Of a stretch of 64,000 nucleotides of DNA, positions 27,557 through 36,834 are shown one piece after another (within the stretch, counting starts at the first letter, position 1; each line of letters begins with the position of its first letter). The notes under the pieces were generated by a model. The model was not told the origin of the DNA, ran no database searches, and was given only the letters and a program-made list of their open reading frames with translations. The stretch is taken from contig JAMOUQ010000055.1 in NCBI GenBank assembly GCA_027068085.1, positions 17,475 through 81,474 on the forward strand, in the 5' to 3' direction. Both the position numbers and the translations under genes were made by a program. The stretch is from Desulfobacteraceae bacterium (GTDB taxonomy: Bacteria > Desulfobacterota > Desulfobacteria > Desulfobacterales > Desulfosarcinaceae).

Positions 27557-28762
27557 ATGTTTGACGAGCTGAGCAAAACCCCTGCCGGCGAGCTTGCCGC
27601 CCGTATCACCAGGCTGCAAAAGGAGCTTGCAGCCAAGAACCTGGACGGAGCCCTGATCCTGCAAAACAGCGACCTGTTCTACTTCAGCGGCACGATCCAG
27701 CAGGCCAACCTCTACGTGCCAGCAAAGGGCGATCCCCTCCTGGCCGCCCGCAAGAGCTTCCGCCGGGCCAGGGCCGAATCCTCCCTCGAAAATGTGGTGC
27801 CCCTTGCCAGCCCAAAGAAACTACCGGAGATCATTCAGGAAAACGGCCTGCCGCTTCCGGAACGGATCGGCCTCGAACTGGACGTGCTGCCGGTCAACCT
27901 CTTCAGGCAATACGGGCAGATTTTCCCGGACGCCGAGTTTGCCGACGTCTCGACCATCATCAGGATGATCCGGGCCGTGAAATCGGACCATGAAATCGGA
28001 ATCATCCGCCAGGCAGCCGCCAGGGCCGATCAGGTGGCGGCCCACGCCGGGAAGGTCATGAAACCGGGGATGACCGAACTGGAAGCAGCCGGCCTGGTGG
28101 AAGCCCGGGCCCGCAAGCTCGGTCACCAGGGCATCATCCGCATGCGCCTGTGGGGCAGCGAACTTTTCTACGGCCACCTGCTGGCAGGCCCTTCCGGAGC
28201 CGTTCCCAGTTACCTTGCCTCACCCACCGGCGGTCAGGCCGCCAACCCGGCCGTGGCCCAGGGGGCCGGCTTTGCCGAAATCCGGCCCGATCAGCCCGTT
28301 GTCCTGGACTACGTCTTTGCCTACCGGGGTTACCTGGCCGATCATACCCGCATCTTCTGCGCGGGCCGCCTGCCAGACGAACTGGAAAAAGCCCACGAGG
28401 CCGTTTTGAAAATCCAGGCCAGGCTCAAACGGGAAATCCGCAGCGGTGCGGTGACGGGTGAAATTTACGATCTGGCTGTCAGGCTGGCAGCCGAAGCCGG
28501 CCTGGAGGACAATTTCATGGGAGTCGGGCCGCGCCGGATAAGGTTCGTGGGCCACGGCGTCGGCCTGGAACTGGACGAATTCCCCTTCCTGGCCAAGGGT
28601 CAGAAACTGGTGCTGGAGGAAAACATGGTGATCGCCCTGGAGCCCAAGCTGATCTTCCCGGGCATCGGCGTGGTGGGAATAGAAAACACCCATCTGGTGA
28701 CAAAAGACGGCCTGGAACAGCTGACCAGTTTCGAGGAGCGGATCGTCTGCCTGGATGGATGA
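27557..28762 (+). CDS. M24 family metallopeptidase (Xaa-Pro aminopeptidase-like)
   Basis: 401 residues. An N-terminal creatinase-like domain (1-140) precedes a pita-bread catalytic domain with the five metal ligands D251, D262, H333 (GHGVGLELDE), E362 and E376. It should cleave N-terminal residues next to proline or hydrolyse related amide bonds in the cytosol. It is divergent from the yej peptide importer; a shared role in peptide use is a reasonable inference. SD AGGAAGGA precedes the ATG, and a perfect TTGACA at 27465-27470 may be part of its promoter. Confidence 0.85.
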   Translation: MFDELSKTPAGELAARITRLQKELAAKNLDGALILQNSDLFYFSGTIQQANLYVPAKGDPLLAARKSFRRARAESSLENVVPLASPKKLPEIIQENGLPLPERIGLELDVLPVNLFRQYGQIFPDAEFADVSTIIRMIRAVKSDHEIGIIRQAAARADQVAAHAGKVMKPGMTELEAAGLVEARARKLGHQGIIRMRLWGSELFYGHLLAGPSGAVPSYLASPTGGQAANPAVAQGAGFAEIRPDQPVVLDYVFAYRGYLADHTRIFCAGRLPDELEKAHEAVLKIQARLKREIRSGAVTGEIYDLAVRLAAEAGLEDNFMGVGPRRIRFVGHGVGLELDEFPFLAKGQKLVLEENMVIALEPKLIFPGIGVVGIENTHLVTKDGLEQLTSFEERIVCLDG

Positions 28763-28785
28763 AGGAAGCGGGGCCAAGCACCAAA

Positions 28786-28817
28786 GGGGAAACCGGTCCG
28801 CCGGTTTCCCCTCTTTT
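28786..28817 (+). terminator. terminator of the M24 peptidase gene, probably bidirectional
   Basis: Perfect 11-bp stem GGGGAAACCGG-tccg-CCGGTTTCCCC followed by TCTTTTG on the plus strand and by a short T-run on the minus strand, between the convergent M24 and rpsI genes. Confidence 0.8.
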
Positions 28818-28834
28818 GCTTGCAAAACCGATTG

Positions 28835-29230
28835 TTAACGCTTGGAGAACTGGAAGCGGGCCCTTGCACCTTTCTGGCCGTATTTCTTGCGCTCCTTGAC
28901 CCGGGGATCACGGCGCACGAAACCGGCCTTTTTCAGGACCGGGCGCAGCTCCGGCTCGCAGGCGATCAGGGCCTTGGTTATGCCGTGCCTGATGGCGCCG
29001 GCCTGGCCGGTTATCCCGCCCCCGATCACCCGCACCTTGATATCGTACTTGCCGAGTTTGTTGGTCAGGGTCAAAGGTTGCTGGATGATGGTCTTGGCTG
29101 AATAGACCGTGAAATACTCTTCCATCGGGCGCCCGTTGACGGTTATATCGCCTGACCCGGGGCTGAGCCAGGTGCGGGCGATGGCGTTCTTGCGTTTGCC
29201 TGTGGCGTAGTAAACATTTTCCTGTGCCAT
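28835..29230 (-). CDS. rpsI: 30S ribosomal protein S9
   Basis: 131 residues, full length. [15 protein letters not shown] near the N-terminus, [15 protein letters not shown] in the middle, and the conserved C-terminal RFQFSKR whose last Lys-Arg contact P-site tRNA. Second gene of the rplM-rpsI operon. Confidence 0.97.
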   Translation of the reverse strand: MAQENVYYATGKRKNAIARTWLSPGSGDITVNGRPMEEYFTVYSAKTIIQQPLTLTNKLGKYDIKVRVIGGGITGQAGAIRHGITKALIACEPELRPVLKKAGFVRRDPRVKERKKYGQKGARARFQFSKR

Positions 29231-29265
29231 TTGCTCTCCGGCTTAATCTGTTTGTTGTTGTCTGT

Positions 29266-29706
29266 TCAACCTTCGATCTTCAATGGTTCCGGCTGCTGGG
29301 CGGTGTGGGGATGTTCGCTGCCGGCGTAGACCTTGAGCTTCTTGAAAAGCTTGCGGCCCAGCCGGTTCTTGGGCAACATTCCCTTGACGGCGAAACGGAT
29401 CAGGTCCTCCGGCCTTTTTTCCAGCAGTTTCCTGGCGGTGATCGACTTCAAACCGCCCATGTAGCCGCTGTGCCGGTGGTACATCTTCTGGTCCAGCTTG
29501 CGACCGGTCAATACCACCTTTTCGGCATTGATGACGATGACTGAATCACCGGTATCCACATGGGGAGTATACAGCGGTGAACATTTGCCCCTGAGCCTGG
29601 CGGCCACCGCCGATGCCAAACGGCCCAGCACCATCCCTTCCGCATCCACCACGTACCATTTGCGGGGGTTGTCGGAATCTTTTGCGCTGTAAGTATATTT
29701 TTTCAC
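29266..29706 (-). CDS. rplM: 50S ribosomal protein L13
   Basis: 146 residues starting at GTG 29706 with AGGAGAG upstream; the GTG start is unusual for an abundant ribosomal protein. Signatures [29 protein letters not shown] and [13 protein letters not shown]. It assembles early on 23S rRNA. Confidence 0.97.
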   Translation of the reverse strand: MKKYTYSAKDSDNPRKWYVVDAEGMVLGRLASAVAARLRGKCSPLYTPHVDTGDSVIVINAEKVVLTGRKLDQKMYHRHSGYMGGLKSITARKLLEKRPEDLIRFAVKGMLPKNRLGRKLFKKLKVYAGSEHPHTAQQPEPLKIEG

Positions 29707-29749
29707 CGTTTCTCTCCTAATAGTGTATTTCAGAATTCAGAATCAGGAA

Positions 29750-29778
29750 CTATTAGATAAAAAAATCCCTGCTGTCAA
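29750..29778 (-). promoter_or_regulatory. candidate promoter of rplM-rpsI
   Basis: Minus strand TTGACA (29773-29778), 17 bp, TAATAG (29750-29755). The -35 lies within the 3' end of the preceding sugar isomerase-like gene. Confidence 0.45.
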
Positions 29779-30757
29779 GGCTAAAGTCAACAGCAGCAGG
29801 TTCAAAAGGAAGATCGAGAACCTTGCGCAGGTGTTCTATGCCCTGCCTGACGCTTTCGCAGGCGGTTGCCGGCGCAAGTTCCAGGACGAGAGCCGGCCCG
29901 TTTTCAAGGTACGGTTTCAGTAGTGTAAAATCGAGTTCCCCGGTGCCGGGCGGCAGGTGATCGAGCAGAACACGGGAATCATGAACGTGAATTCCCACCA
30001 GATGTTCGGCGTAGGTCTCCAGCAATTCACCAGGCTTCACCAGCCCCAGCACTTCCTGGGCCCTGGCATGCCCCATGTCGTGCCAATAGCCCAGGGGCGC
30101 TCCCCTGAAGGTATCCAGAATGCGGCCAAGTTCCTCGAAACCGGGCAGCTCGTTCCAATAGTAACGATTCTCTATGGCCAAAGTAAGTCCCAGCCTCTCG
30201 GCATGGGACACCAGAGAATCGAGGCTGAACAAAACAGCGTCCAGGCAGGCCGGAGCAAGCAGGTTACGGGCCTGCATTCTTCGGTCAAGCTCGAGCCTGA
30301 GTTGCCTGTCGAGGTTTTGCTTGCCGGCTGCCAGTTTTTCCCTGAAGCGCCTGTCCTGCTCCTGCTCCGGTACTTTCCCGCAATGCAGAACCACGAACGG
30401 GGCTTCGGCGTCACAGGCATTTTCCATGCTCCTGATGGTCCAGTCCACTGCCAGGCGTCTTTTTTCCCTGTCCGGATCGGCCAGGTTGAAATAATCCCCG
30501 CCGGGAGGCCGATTCTTGACGATCCCCGGGAAAGGACAAAAATTGTGCAGGCTGGTGACCACCAGGCGCGATGTCCTGATCATCCTCGCAAGCGCCCCGA
30601 AACAGTCCTTGTCGAGCCGGTAATCGAGTTCAATGCCTTCCACCGGCAGCCCCTCCAGGGCCTCCAGCAGCCCGGACGGCTTCAGGCCGGAACCGGCTGC
30701 CCAGGATGTCGATACGGCCAGCAGGGGTGTTTCCGATTTGCTTGGTTGTTTTGCCAT
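29753..30757 (-). CDS. sugar phosphate isomerase/epimerase-like TIM-barrel protein
   Basis: 334 residues. Xylose-isomerase/AP-endonuclease-2 fold with likely metal ligands in order: Glu in LAIENRYYWNE, His in GYWHDMGHA, His in VGIHVHD and Glu in LVLELAPAT. The substrate cannot be inferred. It lies just upstream of rplM on the same strand, and the rplM promoter sits at its 3' end. It is divergent from the CYTH gene. Confidence 0.7.
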   Translation of the reverse strand: MAKQPSKSETPLLAVSTSWAAGSGLKPSGLLEALEGLPVEGIELDYRLDKDCFGALARMIRTSRLVVTSLHNFCPFPGIVKNRPPGGDYFNLADPDREKRRLAVDWTIRSMENACDAEAPFVVLHCGKVPEQEQDRRFREKLAAGKQNLDRQLRLELDRRMQARNLLAPACLDAVLFSLDSLVSHAERLGLTLAIENRYYWNELPGFEELGRILDTFRGAPLGYWHDMGHARAQEVLGLVKPGELLETYAEHLVGIHVHDSRVLLDHLPPGTGELDFTLLKPYLENGPALVLELAPATACESVRQGIEHLRKVLDLPFEPAAVDFSLDSRDFFI

Positions 30758-30844
30758 TTCATCACGACCGGAGGTTGTGTTAAACTGGAACCGGTTGTTG
30801 AAAAGAATTTCACCCGATCACCGATGCGGGAAGACGGTATAGCA

Positions 30845-31471
30845 ATGAGCGATCCTGCCCACCTGGAAACAGAAGTCAAATTTCACCTCCGTTCACCACA
30901 GACGGTAAGACGCCATATCATCGATCTTGGCGGTCAAAGTCAAGGCAAAACATTCGAGCTGAACATACGTTACGACGACACCGAAGAGAGCCTGCAGGCC
31001 GGAGGCTGCCTGCTTCGCCTGCGCAAGGACACCGCCGCCCGCCTTACCTTCAAAAAACGGCCTCAAAAGACCGTCCCGGGCGTAAAAGCCTACCTGGAAT
31101 ACGAGGTGGTGGTGGAAAATTTTGAAACCATGGACGCCATCTTGAACCAGCTTGGCTTGCGGGGGGTCCAAAAGTATGAAAAGATACGGGAAACGTTTTC
31201 GCTGGGAGAATGTATTCTCTGCCTCGATGAAATGCCCTTTGGATTCTTCCTCGAAATCGAAGGCCCGGTGCAAGAGATTGTCCGCCTGGCCGGAAAACTT
31301 GGCCTGAGCTGGGAAAACCGTATCCTTGCCAATTACCTGGCAATCTTCGAAAAGTTACGCCAGGTGGCAGGCCTTGGCTTCAACGACGCGACTTTCTCCA
31401 ATTTCCGGGCCTGCCGCCTGGATCAACGCGTCTTGCAACAGGCTATCGAATCTTTCCGGGAAGGCATCTGA
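30845..31471 (+). CDS. CYTH-domain protein (class IV adenylate cyclase/ThTPase-like)
   Basis: 208 residues from ATG 30845. The CYTH signature ETEVKFHL is at the N-terminus, followed by the Arg/Lys-lined tunnel strands (CLLRLRKDTAARLTFKKR) and acidic strands (YLEYEVVVE, FFLEIEGP). CYTH enzymes act on triphosphorylated substrates with Mg2+ or Mn2+; CyaB-type cyclase and triphosphatase activities cannot be separated by sequence alone. The next gene starts 18 bp downstream. Confidence 0.78.
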   Translation: MSDPAHLETEVKFHLRSPQTVRRHIIDLGGQSQGKTFELNIRYDDTEESLQAGGCLLRLRKDTAARLTFKKRPQKTVPGVKAYLEYEVVVENFETMDAILNQLGLRGVQKYEKIRETFSLGECILCLDEMPFGFFLEIEGPVQEIVRLAGKLGLSWENRILANYLAIFEKLRQVAGLGFNDATFSNFRACRLDQRVLQQAIESFREGI

Positions 31472-31489
31472 GAGGAAGGAAATCACCCC

Positions 31490-32272
31490 ATGCCGCAAAA
31501 GCCTTCATCGCCCATCCGGGTAATGACCCTCAACCTGCGTTTCGGCCTGGCCGACGACGGCCCCAACAGCTGGCCTTACCGCAAGGACGCCCTGGCAATC
31601 CTGCTGAAAAAGCATCCCGTCGATTTCTTCGCCTTCCAGGAGGCCAACGACTTTCAGATAGAATTCATCGCCGGCGTTCTGGAAAGCTATGGGTTCATCG
31701 GCCAGCGTAAGCCGGCCCCGTCTTTCTGGCAGAACAACGTCGTCTTCTACGACCGCCGGAGCTGGAACCTGACCGGCAAAGATCATTTCTTTCTCAGTCC
31801 CACCCCTGATATCCCCAGCCGTTTCAGGCAAAGCCGCTGGCCAAGGCAATGCACTTTCGGGCGCTTTGCCGCACAAGGCAGAAACATAGTGTGCATAAAC
31901 ACCCACCTGGATTTCAAATCCCGGATCCAGAAGGCCGGAGCCGAGATAATTTTAAGGCGCCTGGAACGGTTCGACGCCCGCTCGCCGGCCATCCTGATGG
32001 GGGATTTCAACTGCGGTGAGGGAAGCTCGGCCTATCGGGTATTCACCGCCCCGTCCGGGGCGGCGCCATTTCATAACGTCTTCAAAAAAAATCAGCCGAG
32101 CACCCACCACGATTTCACCGGTGTGGGCCGGGGTAAAGCCATCGACTGGATCCTGTACCGCGGATCTGTAAAGCCCCTGACAGCCGAAGTCATCACCGAT
32201 CGTTTCGCCGGCAGCCTGGTGTCGGACCATTTTCCGGTGAAGGCTGCGTTTGCATGGTCCGGCCGGAGCTGA
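31490..32272 (+). CDS. endonuclease/exonuclease/phosphatase family protein
   Basis: 260 residues with SD AGGAAGGA. The EEP catalytic set is visible: N in TLNLRFG, E in FFAFQEAND, H in NTHLDF, MGDFNCGEGS, DWILYR and SDHFPV. No signal peptide, so cytosolic. Substrates of this family range from DNA to phospho-lipids, and the sequence does not decide. Probably co-transcribed with the CYTH gene. Confidence 0.78.
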   Translation: MPQKPSSPIRVMTLNLRFGLADDGPNSWPYRKDALAILLKKHPVDFFAFQEANDFQIEFIAGVLESYGFIGQRKPAPSFWQNNVVFYDRRSWNLTGKDHFFLSPTPDIPSRFRQSRWPRQCTFGRFAAQGRNIVCINTHLDFKSRIQKAGAEIILRRLERFDARSPAILMGDFNCGEGSSAYRVFTAPSGAAPFHNVFKKNQPSTHHDFTGVGRGKAIDWILYRGSVKPLTAEVITDRFAGSLVSDHFPVKAAFAWSGRS

Positions 32273-32346
32273 CCGGCTTTGCAAACAGTCTGAAACGTTG
32301 CCCCGGCGTTCTCTGTCGTCGTTGTCCCGCCCTGCCGTAAACCGTG

Positions 32347-32673
32347 TCAGCGTTTTGCAGTCACGCTGGCATTCAGCTTGCCGCCCGGTTCCACGATCAG
32401 ATCACGGCAGGAAACCTTGCCCGTGCACCTGCCGCTTGCCAGGATGGTCACGCTGCCCTCGGCTTCGATGCTTCCCCTGTAATTGCCGCCTATGGTAAGC
32501 TCCACCACCCGGACATCGGCCTGGACGTCACCTTCCTCGGCGATCACGACCCGCTGGCCGGACACCATCCCTTTGACGTGCCCCTTGATCACCAGCCGGC
32601 CCTTGCCGCTGACGGTCCCTTCTACGCTGAAACCTTCGTCGATTATTGAAAAGCGCCTGTTTTCTTCTTTCAC
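32347..32673 (-). CDS. bactofilin
   Basis: 108 residues consisting almost entirely of the bactofilin beta-helix core (FSVEGTVSGKGRLVIKGHV, DVRVVELTIGGNYRGSIEAE). Bactofilins polymerise without nucleotide into cytoskeletal patches at the membrane that position wall enzymes. The start codon overlaps the stop of the upstream membrane-protein gene (ATGA), so the two are coupled. An L,D-transpeptidase gene heads the same run. Confidence 0.85.
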   Translation of the reverse strand: MKEENRRFSIIDEGFSVEGTVSGKGRLVIKGHVKGMVSGQRVVIAEEGDVQADVRVVELTIGGNYRGSIEAEGSVTILASGRCTGKVSCRDLIVEPGGKLNASVTAKR

Positions 32674-33899
32674 TTGTCACTCTCCGGTTTATGGCCGGCC
32701 GCAAAACCCGGATCAGGGCTCTTGGCAGCCGCGTCTGAGTCGGCAGAAGTATCCCGGGAGGCGTCCTCCCCGCTGCCCGGGGCTTCGGTTTCCGCCGGGA
32801 CCTGCGTCTTGTCCGTGGCCTGCGTCTCTGATGCGGAACCTGTCCCGGCTCCCGAATCGGCATTTGGGGTATTGTCGATTTCTCCGGCAGTCGCCGGTGG
32901 TTCCGGTTCTTTTTCCACCCGGCCGGTCACGGAACCGGTTCCGGTCCCTTTGTCCCCGGAACTCTGTGTGTCGGCCTTTTTGGCAGCCGGTTTCGCAGCC
33001 GGCGGTTCCGGCTTGATTTCGGTCTTGGTTCGATCCGGCCCGGGAGTCTCAGGCGGGGCAGGCTCCCGGGGAAGGCTGAACTCAAACTCCCGCTGCAGCA
33101 ACAGCTTGCCCTGCCGATCGAAAACGTAAACCGAAGCCGTGTCGTAAACAACCGGCAGAGCCACCGGGGAAGCCCGGAAGGTCATTTTCTTGAAATTGTT
33201 AATCCTGAACAATTTTCCCCGCTTGCCGTCAGGTTCGCCATCCACCAGCTTGACCCTCGGGGTTGCCAGCCATTTGATGGGCGGAGATCCGGTGGTCTTG
33301 AAAACCACCACGGCCCTGCCGGAAACACTGACCTTCGGACGGCTGACGTTGATAATCCTGAAAGCGGCCCTGAGCACCTGATCCACGGGGTCGTAGCTTA
33401 CCTGAAAACGCTGGATATCGACTGCCAGCTTGACTTCGGCAACCGGATCCTTCCGGTCTGCTGCGCCATGTGATGCCGCCGTTTTCTCATTGCCGCCGGC
33501 AACGGCCTTTGCCGGCCCGTGCCCCCCCTTGTCTGCCCGGGACGATCCGTCGACCCGTGCCGGCGCCGCCTCGTCCTGTTCCAGCAGGCGGCGGTTCTGC
33601 TGCTGGGCTATCACCAGCTTGGCCATCAGGATATCCTTTTCTTGCCTCAGGGCATCCAGCTTGTATTCCATATCGCGCAACTGCCTGGTAAGCCCGGCGA
33701 CCTTCTGCCTCTGGTCCAGGCAGAAAAATACCGCCACAGCGGCAATCACGATGGAGGCCACCAGGCAGGCCGCCACGATCCAGATCAGCGGCTTGACACG
33801 CTGCATGCTGATTACCTGACCGTGTTCACCGACGATCATCAGGCTCCAGTACCGATTCGAACCGCGGTTGTCTTTTCTGCGCTGCGAAGTTCTATCCAT
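32670..33899 (-). CDS. membrane-anchored coiled-coil protein coupled to bactofilin
   Basis: 409 residues from ATG 33899. A short cytosolic N-terminus, one membrane helix (about 38-60), a coiled coil (about 62-105), a beta-rich domain (about 150-290; QRFQVSYDPVDQVLRAAFRI, YDTASVYVFDRQGKLLL) and a low-complexity Pro/Ala/Glu/Thr tail. No enzyme motif. The periplasmic domain may recognise the wall or a partner. It overlaps the L,D-transpeptidase gene by 8 bp and bactofilin by 4 bp, which suggests the three work as one unit. Confidence 0.6.
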   Translation of the reverse strand: MDRTSQRRKDNRGSNRYWSLMIVGEHGQVISMQRVKPLIWIVAACLVASIVIAAVAVFFCLDQRQKVAGLTRQLRDMEYKLDALRQEKDILMAKLVIAQQQNRRLLEQDEAAPARVDGSSRADKGGHGPAKAVAGGNEKTAASHGAADRKDPVAEVKLAVDIQRFQVSYDPVDQVLRAAFRIINVSRPKVSVSGRAVVVFKTTGSPPIKWLATPRVKLVDGEPDGKRGKLFRINNFKKMTFRASPVALPVVYDTASVYVFDRQGKLLLQREFEFSLPREPAPPETPGPDRTKTEIKPEPPAAKPAAKKADTQSSGDKGTGTGSVTGRVEKEPEPPATAGEIDNTPNADSGAGTGSASETQATDKTQVPAETEAPGSGEDASRDTSADSDAAAKSPDPGFAAGHKPESDK

Positions 33900-34905
33900 T
33901 GCCGATCTCCTTGATGGCGGAAAACAACCTGTCTTTGCCGGCCGGCCGGCCAAGATAGCTTTCCGTGACGATGCGCATTATCCCTGCCTGCTTTCTGAGA
34001 AAAAATTTCCTGCGACCGGCCGGCAGACTCCGCCCCCTATAATCGAGGACCTGGTCGAAGGTGACACAGAAAACATCGCCCTGTCTGTAAACTTCCAGGC
34101 CGGAAGCGGTAACGCAGACCCGCATGTGACCGTCGCCCGGAATCCTGCGCAGACTGCACCACTGCGACCACCAGCGCATGGACGGGGCCCGGTTGTCGGC
34201 AAAAAGACCGCTGTACTGGAGATAACTGCCGCGGGCCAGGTGCCGGCACCATTTTTCCACCAGCGCCCTGATTTCCTGCAGGTCGGCATCATTCCAGCCA
34301 ACCGGCCGGTATTCAGCCCTGGCGGTGATGATGATCGGAGTCCGGTTCAGCCGGATCACGGACGCCAGATTCCCGATGGTTGAATTCTCGACCACGATGC
34401 ACCCGTTGGAATCCCTGGGCTTCAGCGCCTTGTTTGTTCCGTGCAGCCAGATTGCGTATCCGCTGCGGCCGGCCAGCCGGTCGAGCCGGTTGGGATAATC
34501 CAGGGGAAAAGCCATGCTGCCGTAAATGGGCGCCAAGTCTTTCTTCAGGTATTTTTTGACGAAGAAATAGACGCCTTCCGGTGTCTTCCGGTCACCGGAG
34601 CGTTGCTTGGCACCCCTTGCCTTGCCCGTGGAGCAGGGATATGCTCCCACCAGCCTTATGCGGTCCTGTCCGCCGGCATACACCAGGAGTCTCTGAGCCT
34701 GCTTGTCCACCAGCAGCGCGTGTGATGCGCCGCTTTTGCCCGCACCGTCCGCCAAACAAAGAATCTCGGCCGGCTGCCGGCAACCGGAAACTTCAACCAG
34801 CTGCCCGGCTTTCACCCATCCGGGCGGCAGGATGATGAGGGCCAGGACCACCACTGCCCGAAGCATCATGGCTTCGGAGATAAAACACCGGTTCGAAATT
34901 TTCAT
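33892..34905 (-). CDS. L,D-transpeptidase (YkuD domain)
   Basis: 337 residues with a signal peptide in the first ~33 residues. The YkuD domain (about 62-195) carries the catalytic motif H155-G-T and S-N-G-C169 (DSNGCIVVEN). The substrate-side motif TGKARGAKQRSGDRKTPEG is typical. A C-terminal domain of about 120 residues has a NTF2/SnoaL-like look (WNDADLQEIRALVEKWCRHL). It cross-links peptidoglycan or attaches proteins to it. The gene is followed without a gap by the coiled-coil protein and bactofilin genes. Confidence 0.85.
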   Translation of the reverse strand: MKISNRCFISEAMMLRAVVVLALIILPPGWVKAGQLVEVSGCRQPAEILCLADGAGKSGASHALLVDKQAQRLLVYAGGQDRIRLVGAYPCSTGKARGAKQRSGDRKTPEGVYFFVKKYLKKDLAPIYGSMAFPLDYPNRLDRLAGRSGYAIWLHGTNKALKPRDSNGCIVVENSTIGNLASVIRLNRTPIIITARAEYRPVGWNDADLQEIRALVEKWCRHLARGSYLQYSGLFADNRAPSMRWWSQWCSLRRIPGDGHMRVCVTASGLEVYRQGDVFCVTFDQVLDYRGRSLPAGRRKFFLRKQAGIMRIVTESYLGRPAGKDRLFSAIKEIGNG

Positions 34906-34937
34906 GACAGCAGAAAACCAGATACCATTTACAGATT

Positions 34938-35768
34938 TCAGTCCTTACCCGATCCGCCCGGACTTACGATCACAGGCATTCCCCGCCCGACACCCATGGT
35001 TTCGGCCGCATTGCCCCGGTTTACGGCCAGCTCGAGGGTATCCCGGCTGCCGATCAAGGCCAGGGGATCGCCCGCCGGTACCGCAGCGTATGTCTCTTGC
35101 AGGCCTTTCAGCCTCCAGTGCCCCACCGAGACCTCCAGGTCGTCCCATTTGTCCCCTCCCGCCAGGGCAGCCAGGTCGGAACGCCTGATATTGGTGATGA
35201 CGTTGCCGAAACGGTCGATGCCGACCACCGTTCCCTGCAACCTGCCGTCTTCCATCCGGCGGGGGACACAGCCTGCAGGGCGGATGATCCGGGAAAATTC
35301 TGTCGGGGCACCGAGCTGCCCCAGCTTCACTCCCAGGGTCAGATGAGCCGCCACCGGCGCAAATATGTCCCGGCCATGAAAAGTATTGCCAACGTTTGCA
35401 AGGAAAAAGGCGGGATTGGTAACCGTCACTATTTGGGGGTCTTTCTCGCCGGTCGCCTCGATAGACGGCCAGAGCACACCGTTGTCGGGTCCCAGAAAAA
35501 AATAGTCCCCCGCCCTGGCCGCCACGATCTGCCGACCGGTACCCACGCCCGGATCCACCACTGCCAGGTGAACCGTGCCGGGGGGAAAATACCTGTAGGC
35601 CGCTTTCAGAACAAAAGCCGCCTGAACGATGTCCTGGGGCGCAATCTGGTGAGTGATGTCGATGACCCGGGCCTGTGGATTGATGGTTGCCACAACGGCT
35701 TTCATGACCCCCGCGTATTCATCACTGAGCCCGAAGTCTGTAAGCAAGGATATACAAGCCATGGACAT
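34938..35768 (-). CDS. S-adenosyl-L-methionine hydrolase (adenosine-forming), DUF62 family
   Basis: 276 residues (ATG 35768; ATG 35762 also possible). Family motifs: LLTDFGLSDEYAG, VIDITHQIAPQD, LAVVDPGVGTGR, GPDNGVL and FHGRDIFAPVAAHL. Members hydrolyse SAM to adenosine and methionine; related enzymes chlorinate or fluorinate SAM. The start overlaps the ruvB stop by one base (TGATG), so it is translated after ruvB. Confidence 0.85.
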   Translation of the reverse strand: MSMACISLLTDFGLSDEYAGVMKAVVATINPQARVIDITHQIAPQDIVQAAFVLKAAYRYFPPGTVHLAVVDPGVGTGRQIVAARAGDYFFLGPDNGVLWPSIEATGEKDPQIVTVTNPAFFLANVGNTFHGRDIFAPVAAHLTLGVKLGQLGAPTEFSRIIRPAGCVPRRMEDGRLQGTVVGIDRFGNVITNIRRSDLAALAGGDKWDDLEVSVGHWRLKGLQETYAAVPAGDPLALIGSRDTLELAVNRGNAAETMGVGRGMPVIVSPGGSGKD

Positions 35769-36811
35769 CAGAACAACCGTTGTTGCGGCTTGAGGCCGAG
35801 ATGGTCGCAGGCTGCCGCAGAAGCCTTCCGGCCCGAAGATGACCTGATTACCATGCCGATCTTCAAAAGGTAAGGCTCCACCACGTCCACCAGGGTGTCT
35901 GTCTCCTCCTGGAGGGTGGCCGCTATGGCCTCGATGCCGACCGGCCCGCCGTTGTAAAAATCGATGATGGTCCGCAGATAGCGCCGGTCAAGACGGGTCA
36001 GCCCCAGGGAGTCGACCCCCTCCAGCTTCAGGGCCGCCTCCACCGTCTCGCGGTTGATCCGGCCATCGGCGCGAACCTGAGCATAATCACGCACCCTTTT
36101 CAGCAGGCGGTTGACGATCCTGGGGGTGCCCCGGGACCTTTTGGCCAGGGAGGCGGCACCCTGTTCGTCGATACTGATGTCCAGCAACCTGGCCGAACGC
36201 TTTATAATCCTGACCAGGTCATCCAGTCCGTAGAAATCCAGGCTTCTGAACAGACCGAACCTGTCGCGCAGCGGAGCCGACAGCAGCCCAACCCTGGTGG
36301 TGGCCCCTACCAGGGTGAAACGGTTCAGCCTGTATCTGTGGCTGCGGGCATGAATCCCCTTGTCGAACACGAAATCGACGGCAAAATCCTCCATGGCGGG
36401 ATACAGAAATTCCTCCACCGCCTTGGGAGTGCGGTGAATCTCGTCGATGAAAAGGACGTCGCCTTCTTCCATGTGAGTCAGGATTCCGAGCAGGTCGCCG
36501 CCTTTTTCCAGGGCCGGGCCGGAAGTCACGGTGAGCTTTACTTCCATCTCGTTGGCGATGATATGGGCCAGGGTGGTCTTGCCCAGCCCCGGGGGGCCGT
36601 GAAACAGAACGTGATCGAGGGGTTCCTGCCGCTGACGGGCAGCCAGAATGGCTATCTTGAGGGTATCGACGACCTCCTGCTGGCCGACGTAGTCCTCCAG
36701 TTTCCGCGGGCGCAGGGACAACAGTTCCGGCTCACGGTCGTCCGCCGTGCACGCCCGGTCCAGGATGCCGTGTGGGGATGCCTGACCCCGCTTGAGTAAC
36801 CCGTCTGTCAT
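35768..36811 (-). CDS. ruvB: Holliday junction branch migration ATPase RuvB
   Basis: 347 residues. N-terminal [16 protein letters not shown], Walker [13 protein letters not shown], Walker B LFIDEIHR, sensor [18 protein letters not shown], and a winged-helix C-terminus. It forms the hexameric motor that drives branch migration with RuvA. Part of the leftward run ruvC-ruvA-ruvB. Confidence 0.96.
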   Translation of the reverse strand: MTDGLLKRGQASPHGILDRACTADDREPELLSLRPRKLEDYVGQQEVVDTLKIAILAARQRQEPLDHVLFHGPPGLGKTTLAHIIANEMEVKLTVTSGPALEKGGDLLGILTHMEEGDVLFIDEIHRTPKAVEEFLYPAMEDFAVDFVFDKGIHARSHRYRLNRFTLVGATTRVGLLSAPLRDRFGLFRSLDFYGLDDLVRIIKRSARLLDISIDEQGAASLAKRSRGTPRIVNRLLKRVRDYAQVRADGRINRETVEAALKLEGVDSLGLTRLDRRYLRTIIDFYNGGPVGIEAIAATLQEETDTLVDVVEPYLLKIGMVIRSSSGRKASAAACDHLGLKPQQRLF

Positions 36812-36834
36812 CGCCTTGAAGCTCTACTTCCAGA

